Positions 44,399-53,292 of a DNA stretch of 64,000 nucleotides are shown in pieces. Source of the DNA: Actinomadura barringtoniae. Its GTDB lineage: Bacteria; Actinomycetota; Actinomycetes; Streptosporangiales; Streptosporangiaceae. The notes under the pieces are model-generated. The model did not search any database and had not been told where the DNA came from. It saw nothing but the letters and a program-made list of their open reading frames with translations. Location of the stretch: NCBI RefSeq assembly GCF_017573505.1, contig NZ_JAGEOJ010000001.1, positions 310,001 to 374,000 of the forward strand, read 5' to 3'. The translations under genes were made by a program, and so were the position numbers. Every line of letters starts with the position of its first letter. Position 1 is the first letter of the stretch.

Positions 44399-46573
44399 AT
44401 GAGCCGACCGCCGTACCCGCCCGCCGAACGCCAGGACATCGCCGACGACCTTCACGGGCATCGGGTCGCCGATCCGTACCGCTGGCTCGAGGACCCGGCG
44501 AGCGAGCGGACCCGGGACTGGCTCACGGGCGAGGAGCGGCTGTTCCGCGCGTACGCCGACGGCCTGCCGGACCGTGACAGGCTGCGGCGGCGGCTGGGCG
44601 AACTGCTCGGCGCGGGCAGCGTCGGCTCGCCGGTGTGGCGCGGCGAGCGGCGTTTCTTCACCCGGCGTACGGCCGAGCAGGAGCACCCGGTGCTCTACAC
44701 GGTCGACCCGGACGGCATCGAGCGGGCGCTGCTGGACCCGATGAAGATCGACCCGTCCGGCACGACGACGCTGGACGGCTGGCAGCCCGACAAGGAGGGC
44801 CGGCGGCTGGCCTACAAGGTCTCGCACGGCGGCGACGAGGAGTCGCTGCTGTACGTGATCGACGTGGCGACCGGCGAGCGGGTGGAGGGGCCGATCGACC
44901 GCAGCCGCTACTCCTCGATCGCGTGGCTGCCGGGCGGCGAGGCGTACTACTACGTGCGGCGGCTGGCGGCCGACCAGGTCCCGGCGGGCGAGGACCAGTA
45001 CCACCGGCGCGTCTACCTGCACCGCGTCGGCACCGACCCCGACTCCGACGACGTGCTCATCTTCGGCGACGGGCGCGACAAGACCAACTACTACGGCGCG
45101 GCGGTCAGCCGGGACGGCCGCTGGCTCACGGTCTCGTCCTCGCAGGGCACCGCGCCGCGCAACGACCTGTGGATCGCCGACCTCGCCGCCTCCTCGCCGG
45201 AACGTCCCGAGCTGGCGCCGGTACAGACGGGCGTGGACGCCGAGGCGGGTCTGCACGTGGGCCGCGACGGCCGCGCGTACGTCTTCACCGACCGCGACGC
45301 GCCCCGGTCGCGGCTGTGCGTCGCCGACCCGGCCGACCCCGCGTACGAGAACTGGCGCGACCTCATCCCGCAGGACGCCGAGGCCGTTCTCACCGACTAC
45401 GCGATCCTCGACGACCTCGACCGGCCCCTGCTGCTGGCGGGCTGGACGCGGCACGCGATCAGCGAGATCACCGTGCACGACCTGGCGACCGGCGAGCGGA
45501 TCGGCGAGGTCCCGGTGCCGGGGCTCGGCTCGATCGGCGGGCTCGTCGAACGCCCCGAGGGCGGGCACGAGGCATGGTTCGGCTATACCGACAACGTCAC
45601 GCCCGCGTCGGTGCTGCGCTTCGACGCCCGTACGGGCGAGACCACGCTGTGGGCGTCGGCGCCCGGCACGGTCGAGGTGCCCGAGATCGAGACGCGGCAG
45701 ATCACCTACGAGTCGTACGACGGAACTCTCGTGCGGATGCTCGTCCTCGCCCGCCCCGACGCGACCGGGCCGGGCTCATCCGGTCCCGGCTCGCCCGGCC
45801 CCGACGCGTCCGGTCCCGACGCGTCCGGTCCCGGCTCGCCCGGTCCCGGCTCGCCCGGTCCCGGCTCGCCTGGCCCGCGCCCGACGATCCTGTACGGGTA
45901 CGGCGGCTTCAACGTGCCGCTCACGCCCGCCTACTCGGCGAGCATCCTCACCTGGGTCGAGATGGGCGGCGTCTACGCGATCGCCAACCTGCGCGGCGGC
46001 TCCGAGGAGGGCGAGGAGTGGCACCGCGCGGGCATGCGCGACAAGAAGCAGAACGTCTTCGACGACTTCCACGCCGCCGCCGAGAAGCTGATCGCCGACG
46101 GCTGGACCACGACGTCCCGTCTCGCCATCTCCGGCGGCTCCAACGGCGGCCTGCTCGTCGGCGCCGCGCTCACCCAGCGCCCCGACCTCTACGCCGCCGT
46201 CGTCTGCTCCGCGCCGCTGTTGGACATGGTGCGGTACGAGCAGTTCGGCCTCGGGCAGACCTGGAACGACGAATACGGCACCGCGGAGGACCCGGTCGAG
46301 CTCGGCTGGCTGCTCGGCTACTCCCCGTACCACCACGTCAGCGAGGGAACGGCCTACCCCGCGACGCTGTTCACCATCTTCGACAGCGACACCCGCGTGG
46401 ACCCGCTGCACGCCCGCAAGATGTGCGCCGCGCTCCAGCACGCCACCAGCTCCGACGCCCCCATCCTCCTCCGCAACGAGTCGGAGGTCGGCCACGCGGC
46501 CCGCTCGGTCACCCGTTCCATCGACCTCATGGTCGACACCCTCTCCTTCATGGCCGCCAACACAAGCGGCTGA
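44399..46573 (+). CDS. Prolyl oligopeptidase, S9A family
   Basis: A 724-residue prolyl oligopeptidase. An N-terminal beta-propeller gates a C-terminal alpha/beta-hydrolase whose nucleophile is Ser581 in ISGGSNGGLLVG; Asp in SDTRVDPLHARKM and His in SEVGHAARS complete the triad. ATG 44399 matches the family start (YPPAERQDIADDLHGHRVADPYRWLED). A Gly/Ser/Pro repeat insert (15-bp units, 45769-45885) lies in the loop before TILYGYGGFN. Confidence 0.95.
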   Translation: MSRPPYPPAERQDIADDLHGHRVADPYRWLEDPASERTRDWLTGEERLFRAYADGLPDRDRLRRRLGELLGAGSVGSPVWRGERRFFTRRTAEQEHPVLYTVDPDGIERALLDPMKIDPSGTTTLDGWQPDKEGRRLAYKVSHGGDEESLLYVIDVATGERVEGPIDRSRYSSIAWLPGGEAYYYVRRLAADQVPAGEDQYHRRVYLHRVGTDPDSDDVLIFGDGRDKTNYYGAAVSRDGRWLTVSSSQGTAPRNDLWIADLAASSPERPELAPVQTGVDAEAGLHVGRDGRAYVFTDRDAPRSRLCVADPADPAYENWRDLIPQDAEAVLTDYAILDDLDRPLLLAGWTRHAISEITVHDLATGERIGEVPVPGLGSIGGLVERPEGGHEAWFGYTDNVTPASVLRFDARTGETTLWASAPGTVEVPEIETRQITYESYDGTLVRMLVLARPDATGPGSSGPGSPGPDASGPDASGPGSPGPGSPGPGSPGPRPTILYGYGGFNVPLTPAYSASILTWVEMGGVYAIANLRGGSEEGEEWHRAGMRDKKQNVFDDFHAAAEKLIADGWTTTSRLAISGGSNGGLLVGAALTQRPDLYAAVVCSAPLLDMVRYEQFGLGQTWNDEYGTAEDPVELGWLLGYSPYHHVSEGTAYPATLFTIFDSDTRVDPLHARKMCAALQHATSSDAPILLRNESEVGHAARSVTRSIDLMVDTLSFMAANTSG
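45769..45885. repeat. 15-bp tandem repeat in prolyl oligopeptidase
   Basis: About seven units of GGTCCCGGCTCGCCC and variants encode GPGSP pentapeptides in an exposed loop. Confidence 0.92.
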
Positions 46574-46591
46574 TCACATCACCCACGACTG

Positions 46592-46630
46592 ATGCCCACC
46601 GCGTATGCCCACCGCGTATGCCCACCGCGT
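46592..46630. repeat. 13-bp tandem repeat x3
   Basis: ATGCCCACCGCGT at 46592, 46605 and 46618, in the leader between prolyl oligopeptidase and the methyltransferase. Confidence 0.95.
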
Positions 46631-46684
46631 ACGAGTGGGCGAACTCACGTCGCGGGCGCTATTGACGCGTGCTCGAATGGGACG

Positions 46685-47464
46685 GTGACGATCGTGCAGA
46701 GCCCCGCCGTCCAGGAACGCGTCCGCGACCTGCTGAACGCGCCCGCCGACGACCGCGACGGCTACCTCGACCTGCTCGGCCACACCGCCGAGCCCACCCC
46801 GACCATCGCGCAGCGCGCGATGCAGTCGACGCTGCTCCCGCAGATCTATGAGCGCGTGTGGCGTCCGATCGGCTTCAACCTCGCCAAGGGCTGGCCGATC
46901 GGGCCCGACACCGCCGCCGAGCACACCCTCGCCCGCCAGTGGCTCGGCCTCGGGCAGCCGGGCAAGCTCGGCAACCCGCCCGCGACCGTGCTGGACGTCG
47001 CCTGCGGCCCCGGCAACGTGACCCGCGGCCTGGCGGCGGGCGTCGGTGAGGACGGCCTGGTCATCGGCCTCGACGCGGCCCGCCCCATGCTCGCCCGTGC
47101 CGCCGCCGACACCCCCGATGCGAACGTCGGCTACGTGCGCGGGAACGCCGTGGACCTGCCGTTCGACGACGGGACGTTCGACGCGGTCTGCTGCTTCGGG
47201 GCGCTGTACCTGTTCGACGACCCGTGGGCCGCGGTCGACAGCATGACGCGCGTGCTGAAGCCGGGCGGGCGGCTGGTCATCCTGACCTCGCGGCGCCCGT
47301 CGCTGCCGCTGTCGCGGATGGGCGTCGAGCTCGTCGGATCGGCCTCCGGTGTGCGGATGTTCGGCGACGGTGAGGTCACTCGGGCTCTCAGGGACCGCGG
47401 ATACGACGACATCAAGCGCCGCCGCTACCCGCTGATGCAATTCATCGGGGCCCGCCATCCCTGA
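46685..47464 (+). CDS. SAM-dependent methyltransferase, class I
   Basis: A 259-residue methyltransferase. Motif I VLDVACGPGNVTRGL, motif II around GNAVDLPFDDGTFDAV, and motif III RVLKPGGRLVIL are clear. GTG 46685 starts it. The substrate is unknown; the UbiE/ActL-type small-molecule family is likely. Confidence 0.88.
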   Translation: MTIVQSPAVQERVRDLLNAPADDRDGYLDLLGHTAEPTPTIAQRAMQSTLLPQIYERVWRPIGFNLAKGWPIGPDTAAEHTLARQWLGLGQPGKLGNPPATVLDVACGPGNVTRGLAAGVGEDGLVIGLDAARPMLARAAADTPDANVGYVRGNAVDLPFDDGTFDAVCCFGALYLFDDPWAAVDSMTRVLKPGGRLVILTSRRPSLPLSRMGVELVGSASGVRMFGDGEVTRALRDRGYDDIKRRRYPLMQFIGARHP

Positions 47465-47480
47465 GAGCCCCCGACCGGTC

Positions 47481-47526
47481 TGGTCTTGCGGGGCTGACTC
47501 CCAGCAGCCCGTGCCCCGCAAGACCA
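47481..47526. terminator. 14-bp terminator hairpin
   Basis: TGGTCTTGCGGGGC (47481-47494) pairs with 47513-47526 around an 18-nt loop, 17 bp after the methyltransferase stop. Confidence 0.8.
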
Positions 47527-47587
47527 TGAGCAGTCAACCGTTCCGCCGTCTCCGTCCCGTCGCCAAGCCGTCTCCGGGCAGGGGTGC

Positions 47588-47623
47588 GGGCCGCGGGGCC
47601 TTAATGGCCGGGCCCCGCGGCCC
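47588..47623. terminator. 13-bp bidirectional terminator hairpin
   Basis: GGGCCGCGGGGCC (47588-47600) pairs with 47611-47623 around TTAATGGCCG. It lies between convergent genes and precedes the GNAT stop. Confidence 0.85.
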
Positions 47624-47638
47624 TGGTTCGCTGTTCCC

Positions 47639-48271
47639 TCAGCGGAGGCGTTTCTCCAGGTAGATGTTGACGATGCCGCCGATCACCTCGCGTTTGGTCT
47701 CCGACCAGCCGAAGCCTCGGTAGAGAGCGAGGGCGGGGCCCTGGAGTTCGGTGGTGTCGGCGCGCAGGACGCGGTAGCCGAACTCGGCCGCCCGTTCCTC
47801 CAGAGCCTGCACCACCGCGGTGCCATAGCCGCGGCGCTGGACCGAGGGGCTCACCCTCAGCCGGACCATCTCCACGGCGTCGAGCTTGGGCGCCCCGGGT
47901 ACGTAGCCGCCGAACGCGCGGGCACTGCCTCCCGGGACCAGGTCCGCACGGCGCAGGCCGCCCATGGCGACGATCCGGCCGTCCAGTTCACCGACGATGA
48001 ACTCCCCGTCGTTGCGCAGGTAGATGTCCTCCATCCGGAAAAAGTCGTGGTCGTAGTAGACGCCGTCGCCGGGGCGCAGGCCCACCTGGGCCAGCCCCTC
48101 CCTGTGAAGGTCGAGCACGACGGCATGGTCGGCGGCGCGGTAGCGCCGCATGTGAAGGTCGCCGAAGGTCCATGTCGGAGGCTCGGCGTCGAGCCGGACC
48201 AGGCGTGCGTGATCCACTCCCCCAGTGGTGATCTGTGGACGGCCTTCGGGGGCGCCGTCCTTCGGGACCAT
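47639..48271 (-). CDS. GNAT N-acetyltransferase
   Basis: A 210-residue GNAT protein. MVRLRVSPSVQRRGYGTAVVQALEERA gives the acetyl-CoA loop; the C-terminal region has LQGPALALYRGFGW. It starts 8 bp after the stop of the TPR-HTH regulator, so the two are co-transcribed. Substrate unknown. Confidence 0.88.
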   Translation of the reverse strand: MVPKDGAPEGRPQITTGGVDHARLVRLDAEPPTWTFGDLHMRRYRAADHAVVLDLHREGLAQVGLRPGDGVYYDHDFFRMEDIYLRNDGEFIVGELDGRIVAMGGLRRADLVPGGSARAFGGYVPGAPKLDAVEMVRLRVSPSVQRRGYGTAVVQALEERAAEFGYRVLRADTTELQGPALALYRGFGWSETKREVIGGIVNIYLEKRLR

Positions 48272-48279
48272 CGGTCCGC

Positions 48280-49965
48280 TCAGACCTGTTCTGACTGGGG
48301 AACGGCGGGCGACTCCTTGGTGGGGCTCTGCACCGAGGGGGCGGACAGAGCCTCGTAGAAGTCCTTGAGCGCGGGTATCTCGCCGACCTTGGCGTTGACG
48401 GCGGCGCCGACCTGCCGGGCGCGGTGCACCAGGATGTCGGAGCGATGCTCGTCCGGCAGTTCCTGGATCGCGTCCTGGGCGGCCCGCAGTGCCCCTTCGG
48501 GCTGCCCGGCGTGCAGCTGGCAGGACGCACGGTCCAGCCGTACGAGCGTCATGTCCACCCAGTCGGTCGGCGAGTAGAGCGTCAGCGCGTGGCTGAGCAC
48601 CTCGTCGCCGTGCTTGTGATCCCCGAGGTTGGTGAACGTGTCGCCCTCATAGAACGCCATCTGCCGGTCGGTGAAGCCGAAGGCCAGGTCGCCGGTCTCG
48701 GTCTTGGACAGCTGATCGAAGACCGACCGTCCACGCACCAGGGCGCGCCGGGCGCTCGGCGCCGCGTCGCTGCGGCCGCGCAACGCCAGCAGACCGAGGG
48801 CGCGCGCCTCCACCGCGGGCGCCATCGCAGCCGCCACGCCGGGACTTCGGCCGGCCAGGTCTTGGGCCTTGCGCGCCAGGTGCAACGCCTCGCGCGGGTC
48901 CCCGTAGTACATCGGGACCAGGGACTCGCGCACGGTCACCCAGGCTCGCAACGCCCTGTCGCCGGTCTCGTCCGCCGCCGTACGTGCCGTACGGAAGAAC
49001 GATCTCGCCAGCCGGTGGTCGCCCAGATTGATCATGATCAGGCCCGACAGTCCGGACAGCTGCGCGGCGATCCGGCACAGCCGCTCCTGCAACTCGACGG
49101 GCTGCCGCTTGTCGCACATGCGCCGGACCTCGCTGAAGTCCAGCAGCACGTCGCAGAGCATGCGCAGCGACGGGGTCGCCTGATACTGCTGGCCGTAGCC
49201 GAGGGTCGTCTCCTCCCACTGGTCCAGCATGGTGGGCGAGACGGTGGCACTGACCAGGGTGTCGTCCATTTTGCGACGAAGGTTGTCCACGGCCCCGAGG
49301 AATTGCCCGTCGAGCGCCACGCCCGCCCCGGCCAGCAACTGCAGAAGGGTTCTGCGAAGCACGATGTCCTCCTCTCCTACATCGATGGAGACGGGACCCT
49401 CGGCGCGGTCGGGCCCACGTCGTTCGTTGACTGAGATCCAATGGCGGTCGTCGGGCTGTGGCACGACGACCGATCCCACGAGAGTGGCGGGCTCCTCCAT
49501 GCCACGCCGGTACACCGGACGGCGGTCCGGCACCGGCGGGACGTGCTCGCTCACCCTGCCGTTCCGGCCGGCGACGGCGCCCGGACGGACGGCATGGCCG
49601 CGGCCGCAGATGCACGGACTCTGAAAGCCGAGCTCGTCGGGTTCGACCCGATAGACGGCACAGAGGTAGTGCAAATACTCGGGGCCGGGACGCTTGTAGC
49701 CGCTCTCATAGGCAGACAGCAGCGTCTCCCCCAACCGGGGCGTCGGCTTGCCGTCCACTTCGTAGAGCGCGCGTACCTGCGCGACGATGTCGGACAGCGC
49801 GACACCGTGGGACAGGCGGTGCGCCTTGACCCGACTCGTGCCGAACAGCGGCCCGCACTGATCGTGGATCTCAGCAGCGATCTCAGCGGGGTAACGCCCT
49901 CGTGCCAGGCCATGCGCGCGTATGCGACGCGCGATGTCCGTCTCTTTCCGAGGGGGGTCCGTCAT
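48280..49965 (-). CDS. HTH regulator with TPR-like region
   Basis: A 561-residue protein. The N-terminal XRE-type helix-turn-helix (about residues 30-100) is followed by a linker, then helical TPR-like repeats over about 250-540 (LCRIAAQLSGLSGLIM..ARSFFRTARTAADETGD). Such proteins are common in actinomycetes in regulating development or secondary metabolism. ATG 49965 follows GGAGG at 9 bp. It diverges from a small hypothetical gene and shares an intergenic region with repeated CTCTCGC sites. Confidence 0.88.
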   Translation of the reverse strand: MTDPPRKETDIARRIRAHGLARGRYPAEIAAEIHDQCGPLFGTSRVKAHRLSHGVALSDIVAQVRALYEVDGKPTPRLGETLLSAYESGYKRPGPEYLHYLCAVYRVEPDELGFQSPCICGRGHAVRPGAVAGRNGRVSEHVPPVPDRRPVYRRGMEEPATLVGSVVVPQPDDRHWISVNERRGPDRAEGPVSIDVGEEDIVLRRTLLQLLAGAGVALDGQFLGAVDNLRRKMDDTLVSATVSPTMLDQWEETTLGYGQQYQATPSLRMLCDVLLDFSEVRRMCDKRQPVELQERLCRIAAQLSGLSGLIMINLGDHRLARSFFRTARTAADETGDRALRAWVTVRESLVPMYYGDPREALHLARKAQDLAGRSPGVAAAMAPAVEARALGLLALRGRSDAAPSARRALVRGRSVFDQLSKTETGDLAFGFTDRQMAFYEGDTFTNLGDHKHGDEVLSHALTLYSPTDWVDMTLVRLDRASCQLHAGQPEGALRAAQDAIQELPDEHRSDILVHRARQVGAAVNAKVGEIPALKDFYEALSAPSVQSPTKESPAVPQSEQV

Positions 49966-49983
49966 CGGTTCCGGCCTCCTCAC

Positions 49984-50359
49984 CGCTGAGTCCGGGATCC
50001 ACCTTCCCTAAAGGGGAAGAAGGGGCCCGATCACGGCGACCGGTATCTAGATGGCCACGACAGATAATCTCTCGCGCACGCAGCGTAACTCTCGCAACGG
50101 GGCAGGCCAAGCCATTCTCGGGGAAACCGAGACGCTCCGCCGGGCATCTTGGCCCACGGGTAGAGATTTATCCTCCGGGGTGGTGCGAACCTCCCCCTGA
50201 GGTGGGGTAATCCGGTACTCCGACGGTCGACCGCCCCCTTGACCCACCCCCGTGAGAGTTGCAATTCTCGCGGCGTGTAACGGAGCAGATCCAGAGAGTT
50301 CGATCACACGGGATAGACCGAGCAGTCCTCGTAGCACGATCGATGGAGGGGGTGCGCAG
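49984..50359. promoter_or_regulatory. Divergent region with repeated CTCTCGC sites
   Basis: Four like sites occur: CTCTCGCGC near 50069, ACTCTCGCAA near 50098, GTGAGAGTTG at 50252 (opposite strand) and ATTCTCGCGG near 50264. The last two form a near-palindrome GTGAGA-N8-TCTCGCG. They may be operators of the adjacent regulator. Confidence 0.4.
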
Positions 50360-50761
50360 GTGGTCAGCGACAGACGCGTCGGCTACCTCGAGGAGCTGGA
50401 GCACGAGCTCGACACGCGCGGGCTGGTGGCGCGCGTGGTCCGCACACGTTCGGGGCCGGCCTTCCTCCGGGTGGTCAACCCGGAGGCGGCGAGCCTGGCC
50501 GAGGACGTGACCTGCGCTCCGGCTCCCGATACGCCCGAGCACTACTACTGGTGGTCGTGGGGCGAGCGCATGCACCGGGTGGACGACCCGGTCGGCGCGG
50601 CCTCCAAGCTCGCCCACGTCCTGCAGGTCTATCACCGCGAGAGCCGCGAGGCGCTCGAACACCACGTCGACCACGTCGCGGACGTCCGCGGCCTGGAGCC
50701 GCAAGGGTTCACGGCCCTGCGCCCGGCCGGGGCGAGAGAGTGGCCACCCGGCCACCATTGA
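50360..50761 (+). CDS. Small conserved hypothetical protein
   Basis: A 133-residue protein starting at GTG 50360 behind GGAGGGG. It has MVSDRRVGYLEELEHEL, a beta-rich HTRSGPAFLRVVNPEAA part and YYWWSWGERMH. It is divergent from the TPR-HTH regulator gene. It looks like the partner proteins found beside such regulators in actinomycetes. Function unknown. Confidence 0.7.
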   Translation: MVSDRRVGYLEELEHELDTRGLVARVVRTRSGPAFLRVVNPEAASLAEDVTCAPAPDTPEHYYWWSWGERMHRVDDPVGAASKLAHVLQVYHRESREALEHHVDHVADVRGLEPQGFTALRPAGAREWPPGHH

Positions 50762-51387
50762 GCCGGGCGTGTCCCGTGAGGTCACGGCCGGAACGGCGCG
50801 GCAGCCGGGCCTCACGGGACACGTTCGTCATCCCTCGTACCGCACACCTTCCCCTCGCACCGAATCCACTCACACCGAGTCCGCTCACACCGAGTCCGCT
50901 CACACGGGGTCCGCTCGCATCGGGTCCGCTCGCACCGGGTCCGCTCACACCGGACCCCTCGCGCCGAATCCACTCACACCGGATCCCTCATACCGGATCC
51001 CTCACACCGATTCCCCTCGAACGATCCCCGCGGCGCACCACCGGGGCGCGCGCTGCCGGGACTCCGCCGAGGCGCCACCGGGCCGCTACGGGGCGCCGCC
51101 TCGCAGAGGCGCCTCTTCTGACCACCGTTCTTCTGACCATCGCCGCGGTATAAGGATCCTCCACCACGATCACCGAGAGTGATCACCTCGAAGCTGTCGC
51201 GGGTCCGAGCCCCACGCCCGTTCTCGGATCCGCGGCATGTCACCAGCCCCTCCCCGGCCGGGGTCTCCGTCAACGCCCGGCGCTGTACGAACCGCTCGTC
51301 ACCGTCCCCTACGATCGGCTCGTACCGCCGCAGGTCCACGGCGACGTGGCGGAGACATCCACAACCGGCCGGGGAGGGTCTGCCAGC
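50762..51387. repeat. Intergenic region with 15-bp repeats
   Basis: No gene is supported in this 626-bp gap. About eleven 15-bp units close to TCCGCTCACACCGAG run from about 50860 to 51020, degenerate towards the end. Beyond 51100 the sequence is unremarkable, with the MscS promoter near the 3' end. Confidence 0.8.
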
Positions 51388-52398
51388 ATGTTGATCTCAC
51401 TCAGCGTGTTGATCACACCGCTCTTCGGAAGGGTCGACCCCGAGCAGGTACAGAAGGTCTGCGGACCCGAACCCAAGCTCCCCTGCAGGCTCGGCTATCA
51501 GTTCGGCGGCAAGGACACCGCCGACTTCATCCACAGTTATTCCATCGACTCGTGGACCAACAAGATCGTCGCGATCATCATGACGCTGGTCATCGCGCTG
51601 ATCCTGCGCAACATCGCCAACCGCATGATCACCAAGATCACGCTGCGGATGGCCGAGGGCACGATGTCGGAGAAGGTCCGGGAGCGCACCCGGACGGTGT
51701 TCGACGGCAGCCCGGCCCTGCTCAACCAGCGGCGAGCGCAGCGGGCCAAGACACTCGGCTCGGTGCTGCGCTCGGTCTCCTCGGTGCTGATCCTCGGCAC
51801 GGCGGCGTTCAGCGTCCTCGGCTCGATCGGGCTGAACCTCGCGCCGATCCTCGCCAGCGCCAGCGTCATCGGCGTCGCGGTCGGCTTCGGTGCCCAGAAC
51901 GTCGTCAAGGACGTGCTGGCCGGGCTGTTCATGCTGCTGGAGGACCAGTTCGGCGTCGGCGACGTGATCGACGTCGGGACCGCCAAGGGCACCGTCGAGG
52001 CGGTGACGCTGCGGGTCACCCGGATGCGCGATGTCAACGGCGTGGTCTGGTACGTCCCGAACGGCGAGATCAAGAAGGTCGGCAACGAGTCCCAGAACTG
52101 GGGCCGCGCCGTCCTGGACATCCCGGTCGACATCGCCGAGGACGTCGAGCGGGTCAAGGAGATCCTCCAGACCACCGCCGACGCGATGGCCGCCGAGGCC
52201 GACTGGACCGAGCTGATCCTGGAACGGCCGTCGGTGTGGGGCGTCCAGGCGCTGGCCGGCGACGCGGTGATCGTGCGGATCGTCCTGAAGACCGCGCCGG
52301 GCAAGCAGGCCGATGTGGCCCGCGAGCTGCGCGAACGCGTCAAAAAGGCATTCGACGAGGCCGGCATCGCGGTAGCCACCCCCGCCCCCGCAACCTGA
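51388..52398 (+). CDS. MscS-family mechanosensitive channel
   Basis: A 336-residue small-conductance channel. The pore helix region is SASVIGVAVGFGAQNVVKDVLAGLFMLLEDQFGVGDVID, followed by the beta domain (VPNGEIKKVGNESQNWGRAVLDI) and the C-terminal alpha/beta domain. ATG 51388 follows GGAGGG. It opens under membrane tension on osmotic downshock. It lies next to glbO. Confidence 0.94.
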   Translation: MLISLSVLITPLFGRVDPEQVQKVCGPEPKLPCRLGYQFGGKDTADFIHSYSIDSWTNKIVAIIMTLVIALILRNIANRMITKITLRMAEGTMSEKVRERTRTVFDGSPALLNQRRAQRAKTLGSVLRSVSSVLILGTAAFSVLGSIGLNLAPILASASVIGVAVGFGAQNVVKDVLAGLFMLLEDQFGVGDVIDVGTAKGTVEAVTLRVTRMRDVNGVVWYVPNGEIKKVGNESQNWGRAVLDIPVDIAEDVERVKEILQTTADAMAAEADWTELILERPSVWGVQALAGDAVIVRIVLKTAPGKQADVARELRERVKKAFDEAGIAVATPAPAT

Positions 52399-52455
52399 TC
52401 AAGTGACCCGTCGCACATCGGTGGCACCTCCCCCTCGCATAGGGTGGGGAGTGCC

Positions 52456-52839
52456 ATGACTCAACAGGTGACCTTCTTCGAAGCGGTCGGCGGTGAAGAA
52501 ACCTTCAACCGGCTCGTACATCGCTTCTACCAGGGCGTCGCGGAGGACCCCCTGCTGCGCCCCCTCTACCCGGAGGAAGACCTCGGTCCTGCCGAGGAGC
52601 GGCTGCGGCTCTTCCTCATCCAGTACTGGGGCGGCCCCAACACCTACAGCGCGCAACGCGGGCATCCGAGACTCAGGATGCGGCACGCGCCGTTCGTGAT
52701 CGGCGAGGCCGAACGCGACGCCTGGCTGCACCACATGCGCGAGGCGGTCGACGAACTGGAACTCCCCGAACAGCTCGAGACGATGCTGTGGAACTACCTC
52801 ACGATGGCCGCGCAGAGCATGGTGAACGCACCCTCCTGA
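52456..52839 (+). CDS. glbO: Truncated haemoglobin, group II (trHbO)
   Basis: A 127-residue group II truncated haemoglobin. Family residues are [16 protein letters not shown] (B10/CD1 region), the proximal His in LRMRHAPF and Trp G8 in [13 protein letters not shown] 52456 is preceded by GGGGAGTGCC. In mycobacteria glbO lies beside an alpha-glucosidase gene, as here. Role: oxygen/NO binding, redox. Confidence 0.95.
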   Translation: MTQQVTFFEAVGGEETFNRLVHRFYQGVAEDPLLRPLYPEEDLGPAEERLRLFLIQYWGGPNTYSAQRGHPRLRMRHAPFVIGEAERDAWLHHMREAVDELELPEQLETMLWNYLTMAAQSMVNAPS

Positions 52840-53290
52840 GCGGGCAGCACGGGATGCCGCGGGGCAGCACGGGATGGCGCGCGCTTCCGGGCGGGTAGCC
52901 CGGGATGGCGCGGACAGCGCGCCCTTCCAAGCCGACAGCACGGCACGCGCGGAGTAGCGGGGCTGACGCGGAGTAGCGCGCGCTTCCGGGCGGGTAGCAC
53001 GGGATGGCGCGGACAGCGCGCCCTTCCGAGCCGGTAGCACGGCATACCGCGGAGTGGCGGGGTAGCGCGGGTAGCGCGCCCTTACGAGCGCGTAGCGCGG
53101 GATGGCGCGGACAGTGCGCCCTTCCGAGCGCGTAGTGCGGGATGGCGCGGGATGGCGCGCGCAGCGCGGGATGGCGCGGGTAGCACGGGAGGCCGCGGGT
53201 AGTGCGCCCTTCCGAGCCGGTAGCACCGCATGCCGTGGGGTGGCGGGATGGCGCGGGGTAGTGCGTGCTTCCGGGCGGGTAGATCGTCGG
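52840..53290. repeat. About 98-bp higher-order tandem repeat
   Basis: Repeats starting GGGATGGCGCGGACAG at 52902, 53001 and 53099 define a 98-99 bp unit. Each contains sub-repeats with CGCGCCCTTCC and GCGGGTAGCRCGG. The array fills nearly the whole gap from glbO to the alpha-glucosidase gene. It has stop-poor frames on the minus strand but nothing like a protein. Confidence 0.88.
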
Positions 53291-53292
53291 TT

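Noticed and set aside
50258..50273. Second Nur box at GTTGCAATTCTCGCGG
   Set aside because: Only one TTGCAA half is present; the other half does not match.
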